Assembly (NCBI GenBank): GCA_023301795.1
Contig: JALZVU010000044.1
Span: forward strand, 1 to 48,288
Direction of reading: 5' to 3'
DNA from: Granulosicoccus sp.
GTDB taxonomy: Bacteria; Pseudomonadota; Gammaproteobacteria; Granulosicoccales; Granulosicoccaceae
DNA length: 48,288 nt
Shown here: in pieces, positions 35,462 to 42,088 of the stretch
Position numbering within the stretch: the stretch's first letter is position 1
How the letters are laid out: every line of letters starts with the position of its first letter
The notes under the pieces: generated by a model
The model's input: the letters and a program-made list of their open reading frames with translations, nothing else
What the model was told of the DNA's origin: nothing
The model's database searches: none
Program-made: the position numbers and the translations under genes

Positions 35462-36754
35462 TCAATGCATTAACCGGCGGACGTCGCCCAGCAGGTGTTT
35501 GATGGTTACCGCAAAGCGTGCCGCCAGTGCACCGTCAACAGCGCGATGGTCGTAGCTGAGCGACATGGGCAGCATGTTGCGCGGGATAAACTGTTCGCCG
35601 TCCCAGACAGGTTCCATCTTAGAACGCGTTAAGCCAAGTATGGCAACCTCAGGTGCATTAACGATAGGCGTGAAGCTAGTGCCACCGATACCACCCAGAG
35701 AAGAGATGGTGAATGTCGCACCTTGCATGTCCTGGGATTTGAGTTTTCCCTCTCTGGCCTGACCGGATAAGTCTGCCAGCTCTTTGGATATTTCGATCAG
35801 ACCTTTGCGGTCTGCATCTTTTATGACTGGCACCATCAAGCCGTTTGGCGTGTCGGCTGCAAAGCCAATGTTGTAGTAGGATTTTTTAATCAGCTTGTCG
35901 CCATCAGGGTGAATGGAGCTGTTGAATTCCCAATGAGTTTTCAGGGCCGATACGCTGGCTTTTACAATAAAGCTGAGGAGCGTGACGCGATAGCCCTCTG
36001 TCTTGGCCTGGTTGTCCATCTCCTTGCGGTACTTGTCCAGCTCGGTAATGTCGGCTGATTCCTGATGCGTGACGTGCGGGATGTTCAACCAACTGCGATG
36101 CAAGGCTGGCCCAGAGAGTTTCTTGATGCGAGACATCTCGACATCTTCTACGACACCGAACTTTGAGAAGTCCACCGCTGGGATGGGAGGAATGCCCATG
36201 CCGCCGGATGCCGCTTTAGACGCTGCAGGTGCAGCTGTTTGCGTCGCGCCCTTGAAGTAGGCTGTGACGTCTTCACGCAGAATTCGACCGTTGCGTCCAG
36301 AGCCCTTTACCATGGACAGGTCTGCGCCTAATTGGCGTGCAAAAGCGCGAATCGAGGGAGAGGCGTGAGCTTTGGAGAAGCCAGTTTCGTCAACCGGCGC
36401 TACCGTGGCTGATGAAGCCATGGAAGATGCAGGAGGTGCCGTCGGGATAGGGGCTTTTGACTCAGTCTTGGGGGGCGCAGCAGCGGCAGGCGCTGCTGCA
36501 GGAGCTGGAGCGGCAGATTCTGATTCCATCATGAAGATGACACTGCCCTCAGAGACCAGATCGCCTTCGGCTACCTTGATCTCCTTGATGACACCAGCGC
36601 TGGGGCTCGGGACTTCCATGGTGGCTTTGTCACTTTCAAGCTCCATGAGTGGATCTTCTGCGGCGACGGTATCACCAACGGCCACTAGGATGCTTATGAC
36701 TGGGATATCGGTGAAATCGCCGATATCCGGAACCTTTACTTCAAGCGCTGACAT
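35462..36754 (-). CDS. aceF: Dihydrolipoyllysine acetyltransferase (pyruvate dehydrogenase E2), single lipoyl domain
   Basis: The 430-residue E2 has one lipoyl domain (1-78, K43 in ELESDKATMEV) and an Ala/Pro-rich linker. A peripheral subunit-binding domain follows at about 130-165 (ASPSIRAFARQLGADLS). The catalytic domain ends with SYDHRAVDG (H403). It transfers acetyl from lipoyl to CoA, forming the complex core. E. coli has three lipoyl domains on E2; here one is on E2 and two on E3. AGGAG sits six bases before the ATG. It lies 57 bp after aceE and 10 bp before lpd. Confidence 0.95.
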   Translation of the reverse strand: MSALEVKVPDIGDFTDIPVISILVAVGDTVAAEDPLMELESDKATMEVPSPSAGVIKEIKVAEGDLVSEGSVIFMMESESAAPAPAAAPAAAAPPKTESKAPIPTAPPASSMASSATVAPVDETGFSKAHASPSIRAFARQLGADLSMVKGSGRNGRILREDVTAYFKGATQTAAPAASKAASGGMGIPPIPAVDFSKFGVVEDVEMSRIKKLSGPALHRSWLNIPHVTHQESADITELDKYRKEMDNQAKTEGYRVTLLSFIVKASVSALKTHWEFNSSIHPDGDKLIKKSYYNIGFAADTPNGLMVPVIKDADRKGLIEISKELADLSGQAREGKLKSQDMQGATFTISSLGGIGGTSFTPIVNAPEVAILGLTRSKMEPVWDGEQFIPRNMLPMSLSYDHRAVDGALAARFAVTIKHLLGDVRRLMH

Positions 36755-36811
36755 GCTGTTCTCCTAAGTGCCGTACTGTTGTTTTGTTGTTGATTGCCAA
36801 GTATCCAGCCA

Positions 36812-39469
36812 TTACACCAACCTCGGATTAGGCTTAGCGCCATCGACATTAAATACGGTTAGCGCTTTTTCAAGCGTCTTCTTGTTAACACTGCCTTCTC
36901 GAAACAGAGAAACCATGGCAGCCGCAGCGATATGTTCTGCATCTACTTCGAAAAAGCGGCGCAAGTTAACGCGACTGTCCGAACGACCAAAGCCATCTGT
37001 TCCCAATACAGTAAATGACTGCGGAACGAACTCACGGATCTGTTCGGCGTAGTTTTTCATGTAGTCGGTTGCCGCGATCACAGGGCCTTTGGTGTTTGCC
37101 AGAAACTCGGTGACGTAGGGGACTTTCTGCTCAGCCAACGGGTTCAAGCGGTTGTAGCGCAAGGCGTCTTGTCCGTCGCGTGCCAGCTCATTCAATGAGG
37201 TGGCAGACAAGATATCCGATGTGACGCCAAAGTGTTCCTTGAGTAGCTCAGCAGCCCTCATCGCTTGTACCAAAATAGTGCCGGAGCCCATCAGGTTAAC
37301 GTGCGCTTTGGCTGGTTTCGCGGTTTTTTCCAAACAATACAAGCCGCGAATTATGCCCTCCTCACAACCTTCTGGCATATCAGGGTGCTTGTAGTTTTCG
37401 TTCATCAGCGTTAGGTAGAAAAATACATCGTCTTGATCGACGAACATGCGCTGCAGACCGTGATGCACGATGACCGCGACTTCATGACTAAACGTGGGGT
37501 CGTAGCTGATGCAGTTAGGCACGGTGCTCGCCAGAATATGCGAGTGACCATCTTCGTGCTGCAGACCTTCACCGTTGAGTGTTGTCCGTCCTGCTGTACC
37601 ACCGAGCATGAAACCACGTGCGCGGCTATCGCCGGCTGCCCAGGCAAGATCACCTATGCGCTGAAATCCGAACATGGAGTAATAGATGAAAAATGGAATC
37701 ATGGGCACGCCATGAACGCTGTAGGAGGTTGCAGCAGCCATCCAGTCTGCCATGGCGCCTGCTTCGTTGATGCCTTCCTGCAGGATCTGACCGCTTTTGC
37801 TCTCTTTGTAGTACATCATCTGTTCGGCATCTTCGGGCGTGTAGTTCTGCCCTTTAGGATTGTAGATGCCTACCGAGCGGAACAAGCCTTCCATGCCAAA
37901 TGTTCGACTTTCATCAGGAACGATGGGGACCACTTGCTTGCCAATTTGCTTATCGCGCAGCAAGGTGGTCAATACGCGCACGAAAGCCATCGTGGTTGAG
38001 ATTTCGCGTTCGCCAGAAGATTTTAGTTGAGCTGCGAACTGGGTAAGCTCGGGGATAGCAAGCTTGGGCGCATCGCGCCAGTTGCGTTTCGGGAACTCAC
38101 CACCGAGAGCTTTACGACGATCAGCCCAGTACGCTTTTTGTTCCGGATCGAGAGTAACGAAAGGCGCTGAGGGTAATTCTTCATCGCCAACCGGGATTTT
38201 GAAACGATCACGGAATGCGCGGAGTTGATCTTCAGCCATCTTCTTTTGTTGATGGGTGATGTTCTGCCCTTCGCCAGCGTTGCCCATGCCGTAGCCCTTA
38301 ACCGTCTTGATAAGCAGACAAGTGGGCTGACCGACAGTGTCTGTGGCCTTTTTAAACACGCTGTAGACTTTCTCAGGGTCATGACCACCGCGTTTGAGAT
38401 TCCAGATCTCGTCATCGCTCCAGTCTTTTACCAGCGCTGCCGTTTCCGGATAGCGTCCGAAAAAATGCTCACGCACAAATGCGCCGTTTTTGGCTTTATA
38501 CGTCTGGTAATCGCCATCAACAGTTTCTTCCATCAGACGACGCAACATGCCGCTATCGTCTTTTTCCAGAAGATCATCCCAGCCGCGGCCCCATAGCAGT
38601 TTAAGCACATTCCAACCACTACCGCGAAACTCGCCTTCCAGCTCCTGGACGATTTTGCCGTTGCCACGCACGGGACCATCGAGACGTTGCAGGTTACAGT
38701 TGATGACGAAGATCAGGTTGTCGAGATCTTCACGCGCGGCCAGCGATATGGCGCCGAGAGATTCTGGCTCATCCATTTCGCCATCACCCAGAAAGCACCA
38801 CACCTTTCGATCAGCCATATCGATATGACCACGGTTGTGCATATACTTCATGAAGCGTGCTTGATAGATCGCGCACAATGGGCCAAGCCCCATGGACACG
38901 GTAGGGAACTGCCAGTAGTCAGGCATGAGCCACGGATGTGGGTAGGACGATAAGCCTTTGCCGTTAACTTCAGAGCGAAAATTAAGCAACTGCTCTTCGC
39001 TGATCCGACCTTCCATGAAACTTCTGGCATAGACACCGGGGATAACGTGCCCCTGAAAAAACACGAGATCACCGCCGTGCTGCTCGGTTTGTGAGCGCCA
39101 GAAATGATTGAAGCCAATATCGTACATAACAGCAGACGAGGCGAACGAGGCAATATGGCCACCGTACTCAGAGCTCACCTTGTTTCGGCGAACAACGGTT
39201 GCCATGGCGTTCCATCGATTGATGGTACGGATGCGCCATTCCATGTCCAGATCACCGGGATACTCTTCTTGATCGTCGGTAGGGATGCTGTTCTGATAAT
39301 GCGTGGTGGACGTGAACGGCAAACTAGCGCCATGTTCTCTGGCCTCTTGCACTGCACGATCAAGCAGATAATGCGCTCTGCCCGTCCCATCTTTTGCTAA
39401 AACATCTGCAATGGCGTCACGCCATTCGGACGTTTCAATCGGGTCAATATCGTTAACTTCTTTATTCAT
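36812..39469 (-). CDS. aceE: Pyruvate dehydrogenase E1 component, homodimeric type
   Basis: The 885-residue protein (E. coli AceE is 887) shows the thiamine diphosphate motif GDGEMDEPESLGAISLA followed by INCNLQRLDGPVRGNGK, plus HFWRSQTEQHGGDLVFFQGH near residue 130 and LAGTAGRTTLNGEGLQHEDG-like content in the C-terminal half. It decarboxylates pyruvate and reductively acetylates the E2 lipoyl group. The ATG at 39469 gives MNKEVNDIDP; an upstream TTG at 39487 has no better ribosome-binding site. It is the first gene of a five-gene run that continues through phaB. No PdhR operator was recognisable upstream. Confidence 0.96.
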   Translation of the reverse strand: MNKEVNDIDPIETSEWRDAIADVLAKDGTGRAHYLLDRAVQEAREHGASLPFTSTTHYQNSIPTDDQEEYPGDLDMEWRIRTINRWNAMATVVRRNKVSSEYGGHIASFASSAVMYDIGFNHFWRSQTEQHGGDLVFFQGHVIPGVYARSFMEGRISEEQLLNFRSEVNGKGLSSYPHPWLMPDYWQFPTVSMGLGPLCAIYQARFMKYMHNRGHIDMADRKVWCFLGDGEMDEPESLGAISLAAREDLDNLIFVINCNLQRLDGPVRGNGKIVQELEGEFRGSGWNVLKLLWGRGWDDLLEKDDSGMLRRLMEETVDGDYQTYKAKNGAFVREHFFGRYPETAALVKDWSDDEIWNLKRGGHDPEKVYSVFKKATDTVGQPTCLLIKTVKGYGMGNAGEGQNITHQQKKMAEDQLRAFRDRFKIPVGDEELPSAPFVTLDPEQKAYWADRRKALGGEFPKRNWRDAPKLAIPELTQFAAQLKSSGEREISTTMAFVRVLTTLLRDKQIGKQVVPIVPDESRTFGMEGLFRSVGIYNPKGQNYTPEDAEQMMYYKESKSGQILQEGINEAGAMADWMAAATSYSVHGVPMIPFFIYYSMFGFQRIGDLAWAAGDSRARGFMLGGTAGRTTLNGEGLQHEDGHSHILASTVPNCISYDPTFSHEVAVIVHHGLQRMFVDQDDVFFYLTLMNENYKHPDMPEGCEEGIIRGLYCLEKTAKPAKAHVNLMGSGTILVQAMRAAELLKEHFGVTSDILSATSLNELARDGQDALRYNRLNPLAEQKVPYVTEFLANTKGPVIAATDYMKNYAEQIREFVPQSFTVLGTDGFGRSDSRVNLRRFFEVDAEHIAAAAMVSLFREGSVNKKTLEKALTVFNVDGAKPNPRLV

Positions 39470-39487
39470 GTGATCTTGAGTTCCCAA

Positions 39488-40322
39488 AGATATATTTGTA
39501 CGTCAGCATGCAACCGCGGACAGCCCTGTCGGGTAGCTGTTTAAAGAATACCGGAAAGGCAAACGACAGTGTCAGAGGTGTCAGTGCAGCAGGACGAAGG
39601 GGATAATTCCACGGTAGATGTCGGCTAGTTGTGCCTGTAATGGGCAAACGCCATTCAGGCAGTACTGCGCAGATCCGACGGGTGGAGTCGGTAACAAGGT
39701 TTGGAGGATTAATGCCACGAGCCATGCCGAACTCAGGCACCACACGTTTACTAACGGGTTCTAAATCTGGAATACCAGATTTACGATCATTCACGAAAAA
39801 TTGGGTGAGTGATAACACAATCAGCGTGGACCCAATCCGGTGGACGACATCGCCAGATAAATGGCAAGTGCCGCGGGCATTAAAGCCAGCTTCACCAACA
39901 ACACTCTTAGTAAACTCATCACCACACAGCTCTCACGGCAACTGCCGAGACACTGTGACGCCCATCAAAATGACAAAGCGTGGAGCTAATGTATTGAGTA
40001 TTGATACAGACCATTCCAATTTTCGCTAAGCGCAGTTTACGGTATTCGAGCACAAGTATCGAGGCACATATGGCCCCTGCGATAGTGCGCTCTCCAACTA
40101 CATAGCCTCACCCGATGTTACACGTTTGAACTCAGATAGTGGAAAGCTGCGGGGGCGTGAGGATACCAGCCTGTTCGAATTTCGTGTTGTAGGAGCACGA
40201 GCTTGTTACTCGAACTCAGTTCACAGATTTCAAGCCTATTTTTCACTGTCAATGCTTTAGCACTGCAACATAATCACCGTATTTGAGGTAATGAAAAAGC
40301 ATGAACAGTGCAATATGAAAAT
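39488..40322. other. Intergenic region between aceE and the phasin operon
   Basis: About 830 bp with no convincing gene. Overlapping frames on both strands near 39462-40029 have no ribosome-binding site, no recognisable family and shadow each other. A minus-strand 32-codon frame (39821-39919) would encode a signal-like MSLLRVLLVKLALMPAALA peptide, but no ribosome-binding site precedes it. A 7-bp hairpin AATCTGG/CCAGATT lies at 39765-39782. The aceE promoter must lie at the left side and phasin control sequences at the right. Confidence 0.4.
40173..40215. repeat. Candidate REP-like intergenic palindromic element
   Basis: GTTCGA (40173-40178) pairs with TCGAAC (40210-40215), and inside it TCGTG (40182-40186) pairs with CACGA (40196-40200), with TTGTAGGAGC between. 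The word GTAGGAGC-x-CGAGCTTG resembles the core of Pseudomonas REP elements. I saw only this copy in the window, so the repeat nature is unproven. Confidence 0.3.
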
Positions 40323-40388
40323 GATTTTAAGAGTGACATTCGGTGATTTAGAGAGTGAGATCTGAAGATTTGGAGAGTGCAATCTGGT
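40323..40388. repeat. Three-unit 22-nt tandem repeat upstream of the first phasin gene
   Basis: Units at 40323-40344, 40345-40366 and 40367-40388 each begin GATTT and contain GAGTG at a fixed place. Units 2 and 3 agree at 17 of 22 positions; units 1 and 2 at 14-15. A further AGTGCAAT at 40307, 25 bases earlier, may be a decayed unit. The 22-nt period is close to two helical turns. Confidence 0.6.
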
Positions 40389-40486
40389 GATATATTGATT
40401 TATAATTCACATATAAAGTATATATCCAGCCACAAACCGTTGTTTTCAGTAATTTCAATAAATTTCTCGTTTATTTTGCCGAAAGA

Positions 40487-40528
40487 TGTTGCAATGCAAA
40501 AACAACGTCTCTATACTGCATTGCAACA
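40487..40528. promoter_or_regulatory. Probable PhaR operator: 12-bp inverted repeat bracketing the phasin promoter
   Basis: TGTTGCAATGCA (40487-40498) and TGCATTGCAACA (40517-40528) are exact reverse complements. Each arm is itself nearly palindromic around TTGCA-W-TGCAA. Known PhaR sites in other proteobacteria are TGC-rich palindromes near phasin promoters. The arms cover the -35 region and the start side of the -10, so binding would block RNA polymerase. The repressor is encoded 1.1 kb downstream. Confidence 0.65.
40489..40517 (+). promoter_or_regulatory. Sigma70-type promoter of the first phasin gene
   Basis: TTGCAA (40489-40494, 4 of 6) and TATACT (40512-40517, 5 of 6) are separated by exactly 17 bases. 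Transcription would start near 40524, leaving a 5' leader of about 65 bases before the ATG at 40591. Confidence 0.6.
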
Positions 40529-40540
40529 AGACGCGAAACG

Positions 40541-40552
40541 TGTCTGCAGACA
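40541..40552. promoter_or_regulatory. Perfect 12-bp palindrome in the phasin leader
   Basis: TGTCTGCAGACA is its own reverse complement and contains the TGCA core also found in the two upstream arms. It lies in the predicted leader, 38 bases before the phasin ATG, as a possible third PhaR contact. Confidence 0.4.
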
Positions 40553-40590
40553 AATTTTTTTAGCCTTCCTACTTTTACGAGATAAATAAC

Positions 40591-40941
40591 ATGCAAAACA
40601 TCATTGACAACATGAACGAGCAATTCAAGCAAATGTTCGACGCTCAATCTGGCGGCCTTGAGCCACTTCGCGCCTTCGCTGCGCTGTCTACAGAAACTGC
40701 CGAACAATTTGCTCGTCATAACTACGCAGTAGCAGGTGACTTTCTGGAATTTGCTACAAAATCTGCCAACCTGCCTTTGTCAGGTGACGATGTGCAGGCA
40801 GTTGCTGCAGCACAAGCCGCAGAAGTAACGTCATTTGCTGAGCTGATGGGTACACGCGCCACTGAGTATTCCGATATGGCTCAGGCTTTCGGCACTAAAG
40901 CACGTGATGTAGCAGAAACTGCAACAGCGTCTTTCAAGTAA
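40591..40941 (+). CDS. phaP: Phasin family protein (first copy)
   Basis: The 116-residue protein is all-helical and amphipathic: FKQMFDAQSGGLEPLRAFAALSTETAEQF, then a repeated TSFAELMGTRATEYSDMAQAF pattern typical of phasin_2-type proteins. No cysteine or signal peptide is present. Phasins coat PHB granules and control their number and size. Its promoter has the PhaR-like inverted repeat, so it should be made when PHB is present to titrate the repressor. It is followed 113 bp later by a second, diverged phasin gene. Confidence 0.86.
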   Translation: MQNIIDNMNEQFKQMFDAQSGGLEPLRAFAALSTETAEQFARHNYAVAGDFLEFATKSANLPLSGDDVQAVAAAQAAEVTSFAELMGTRATEYSDMAQAFGTKARDVAETATASFK

Positions 40942-40951
40942 GATATTTGCG

Positions 40952-40977
40952 CGGGGCCTCATAACCTGAGGTCCCCG
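40952..40977 (+). other. Hairpin between the two phasin genes
   Basis: CGGGGCCTCA (40952-40961) pairs with TGAGG-T-CCCCG (40967-40977) with a single bulged T and a 5-base loop. No U-tract follows. It could partly terminate transcription or protect the upstream phasin message, making the first phasin more abundant than the genes behind it. Confidence 0.55.
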
Positions 40978-41054
40978 TAGCGCCGAGAGCCACTTTCAAG
41001 GCGCATTTTCCCCCTTCAGCACATCCTTCGCCTAGCGAAAGTGGAGTTATCAAA

Positions 41055-41459
41055 ATGAAAGCAGTTAACGAGCAGTTCAGTGAGCAGTTTGCAGACATGC
41101 AGAAAAAGACCATGGACAGCCTTGCGCCCATGCAGAACATGAACAATGTAGCCGCACAGGCATTCGAGCGCATTGCGCGAAAAAACTACGACCTGATGGG
41201 TGACCTAGTTGAGTACGCTGTTGCTCAAGTCAAGGTACCTGAGGGCGAGACTGACATGCAGAAAGTATATGAGTCTCGCGTTGCAGACACTAAAGCCTTT
41301 GCAGACAAGGTCAATGCACGGGCTGCAGAGTATGTAGAGTTGGCTGGTGAGTTGGGCGATATGGTAAAAGCGACAGCAACTGCCGAGACAGAAGCTGCTG
41401 CTCCTGCGCCGACCGCCAAGAAAGCTGCAGCTAAGAAGCGTACTGCCAAAGCCAAGTAG
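41055..41459 (+). CDS. Phasin family protein with Lys/Ala-rich C-terminal tail (second copy)
   Basis: The 134-residue protein has a phasin helical core (residues 1 to about 100: FADMQKKTMDSLAPMQNMNNVAAQAF, then DTKAFADKVNARAAEYVELAGEL). It closes with a tail APTAKKAAAKKRTAKAK that resembles histone H1-like AAKK repeats. Such tails in PhaF- and PhaM-type granule proteins bind DNA and link granules to the nucleoid. GGAG sits eight bases before the ATG. It is transcribed with the first phasin and lies upstream of phaR. Phasin assignment is good, DNA binding is inferred from the tail. Confidence 0.84.
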   Translation: MKAVNEQFSEQFADMQKKTMDSLAPMQNMNNVAAQAFERIARKNYDLMGDLVEYAVAQVKVPEGETDMQKVYESRVADTKAFADKVNARAAEYVELAGELGDMVKATATAETEAAAPAPTAKKAAAKKRTAKAK

Positions 41460-41494
41460 TTTGCAGGGCAGCTCTAGTACTGCCAATCAGCGGG

Positions 41495-41522
41495 TGCGGT
41501 TCGTCTTTGTCGACGAACCGCA
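41495..41522 (+). terminator. Perfect hairpin after the second phasin gene
   Basis: TGCGGTTCGTC (41495-41505) and GACGAACCGCA (41512-41522) form a perfect 11-bp stem with a 6-base loop. The tail TCTCGTATATCATT is only mildly U-rich, so it may reduce rather than stop read-through into phaR. Confidence 0.6.
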
Positions 41523-41573
41523 TCTCGTATATCATTATGTAGAGGGACGCCGGAACCCGCTACGAGATCATTT

Positions 41574-42035
41574 GTGAATCAAACTCGAGTCATCAAGAAG
41601 TACGCTAACAGGCGACTGTACGATACTGTGGCCAGCAAACACGTGACCCTCACCGACATCCGCAAGATGATCGTGGAAGGCATTGATATCAAAATACTCG
41701 AGGATACTTCGGGCGATGACATCACTCGCCCTCTCCTGCTGCAGATAATCTCCGAGCAGGAACAAAACGCCGGCCAGCCCATCTTGACCGAAGTTCTGCT
41801 TGCCCAGCTTATCCGTTTTTATGGAAACCCTATGCAGGGTATGATGGCGCAGTACCTTCAGAAAAGCGTTGGCACCTTTGTTAAGCAACAGGGCTCAGTG
41901 CAAGAACAAATGCAAAGTATGCTCTCCAACACCCCTATTGATACCATGCGCGAGCTCATGGAGCAGAATATCAAGGGTTGGGACTCCGTTTTCAAAGGCG
42001 GCACCACCCGAGACGACAGCAGCAAGGATAAGTAG
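41574..42035 (+). CDS. phaR: PHA synthesis repressor PhaR
   Basis: The 153-residue protein begins with the family's very conserved DNA-binding region: RVIKKYANRRLYDT then SKHVTLTDIRKMIVEG, followed by DITRPLLLQIISEQE. The remaining part binds nascent PHA granules. PhaR represses phasin genes and leaves the operator when polymer forms. The start is GTG. It lies between the phasins and phaC; its most likely operator is the inverted repeat in front of the first phasin gene. Confidence 0.93.
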   Translation: MNQTRVIKKYANRRLYDTVASKHVTLTDIRKMIVEGIDIKILEDTSGDDITRPLLLQIISEQEQNAGQPILTEVLLAQLIRFYGNPMQGMMAQYLQKSVGTFVKQQGSVQEQMQSMLSNTPIDTMRELMEQNIKGWDSVFKGGTTRDDSSKDK

Positions 42036-42088
42036 CCCCCGCCTCCGGCGATGTGGCTGACTATGAGCAATCAAGGCGAGGCGATAAA

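Noticed and set aside
39821-39919. Minus-strand 32-codon frame encoding a signal-like hydrophobic peptide
   Set aside because: Attractive composition but no ribosome-binding site, and the frame ends after 32 codons; kept only as a remark on the intergenic region.
39631-40029. Plus-strand 132-codon frame upstream of the phasin genes
   Set aside because: No ribosome-binding site, no recognisable family, and it overlaps a similar minus-strand frame (39462-39818); both look like chance open frames in an intergenic region.
40323-40388. 22-nt repeats as a CRISPR array
   Set aside because: Units are adjacent without spacers, imperfect and only three, with no cas genes in the window.
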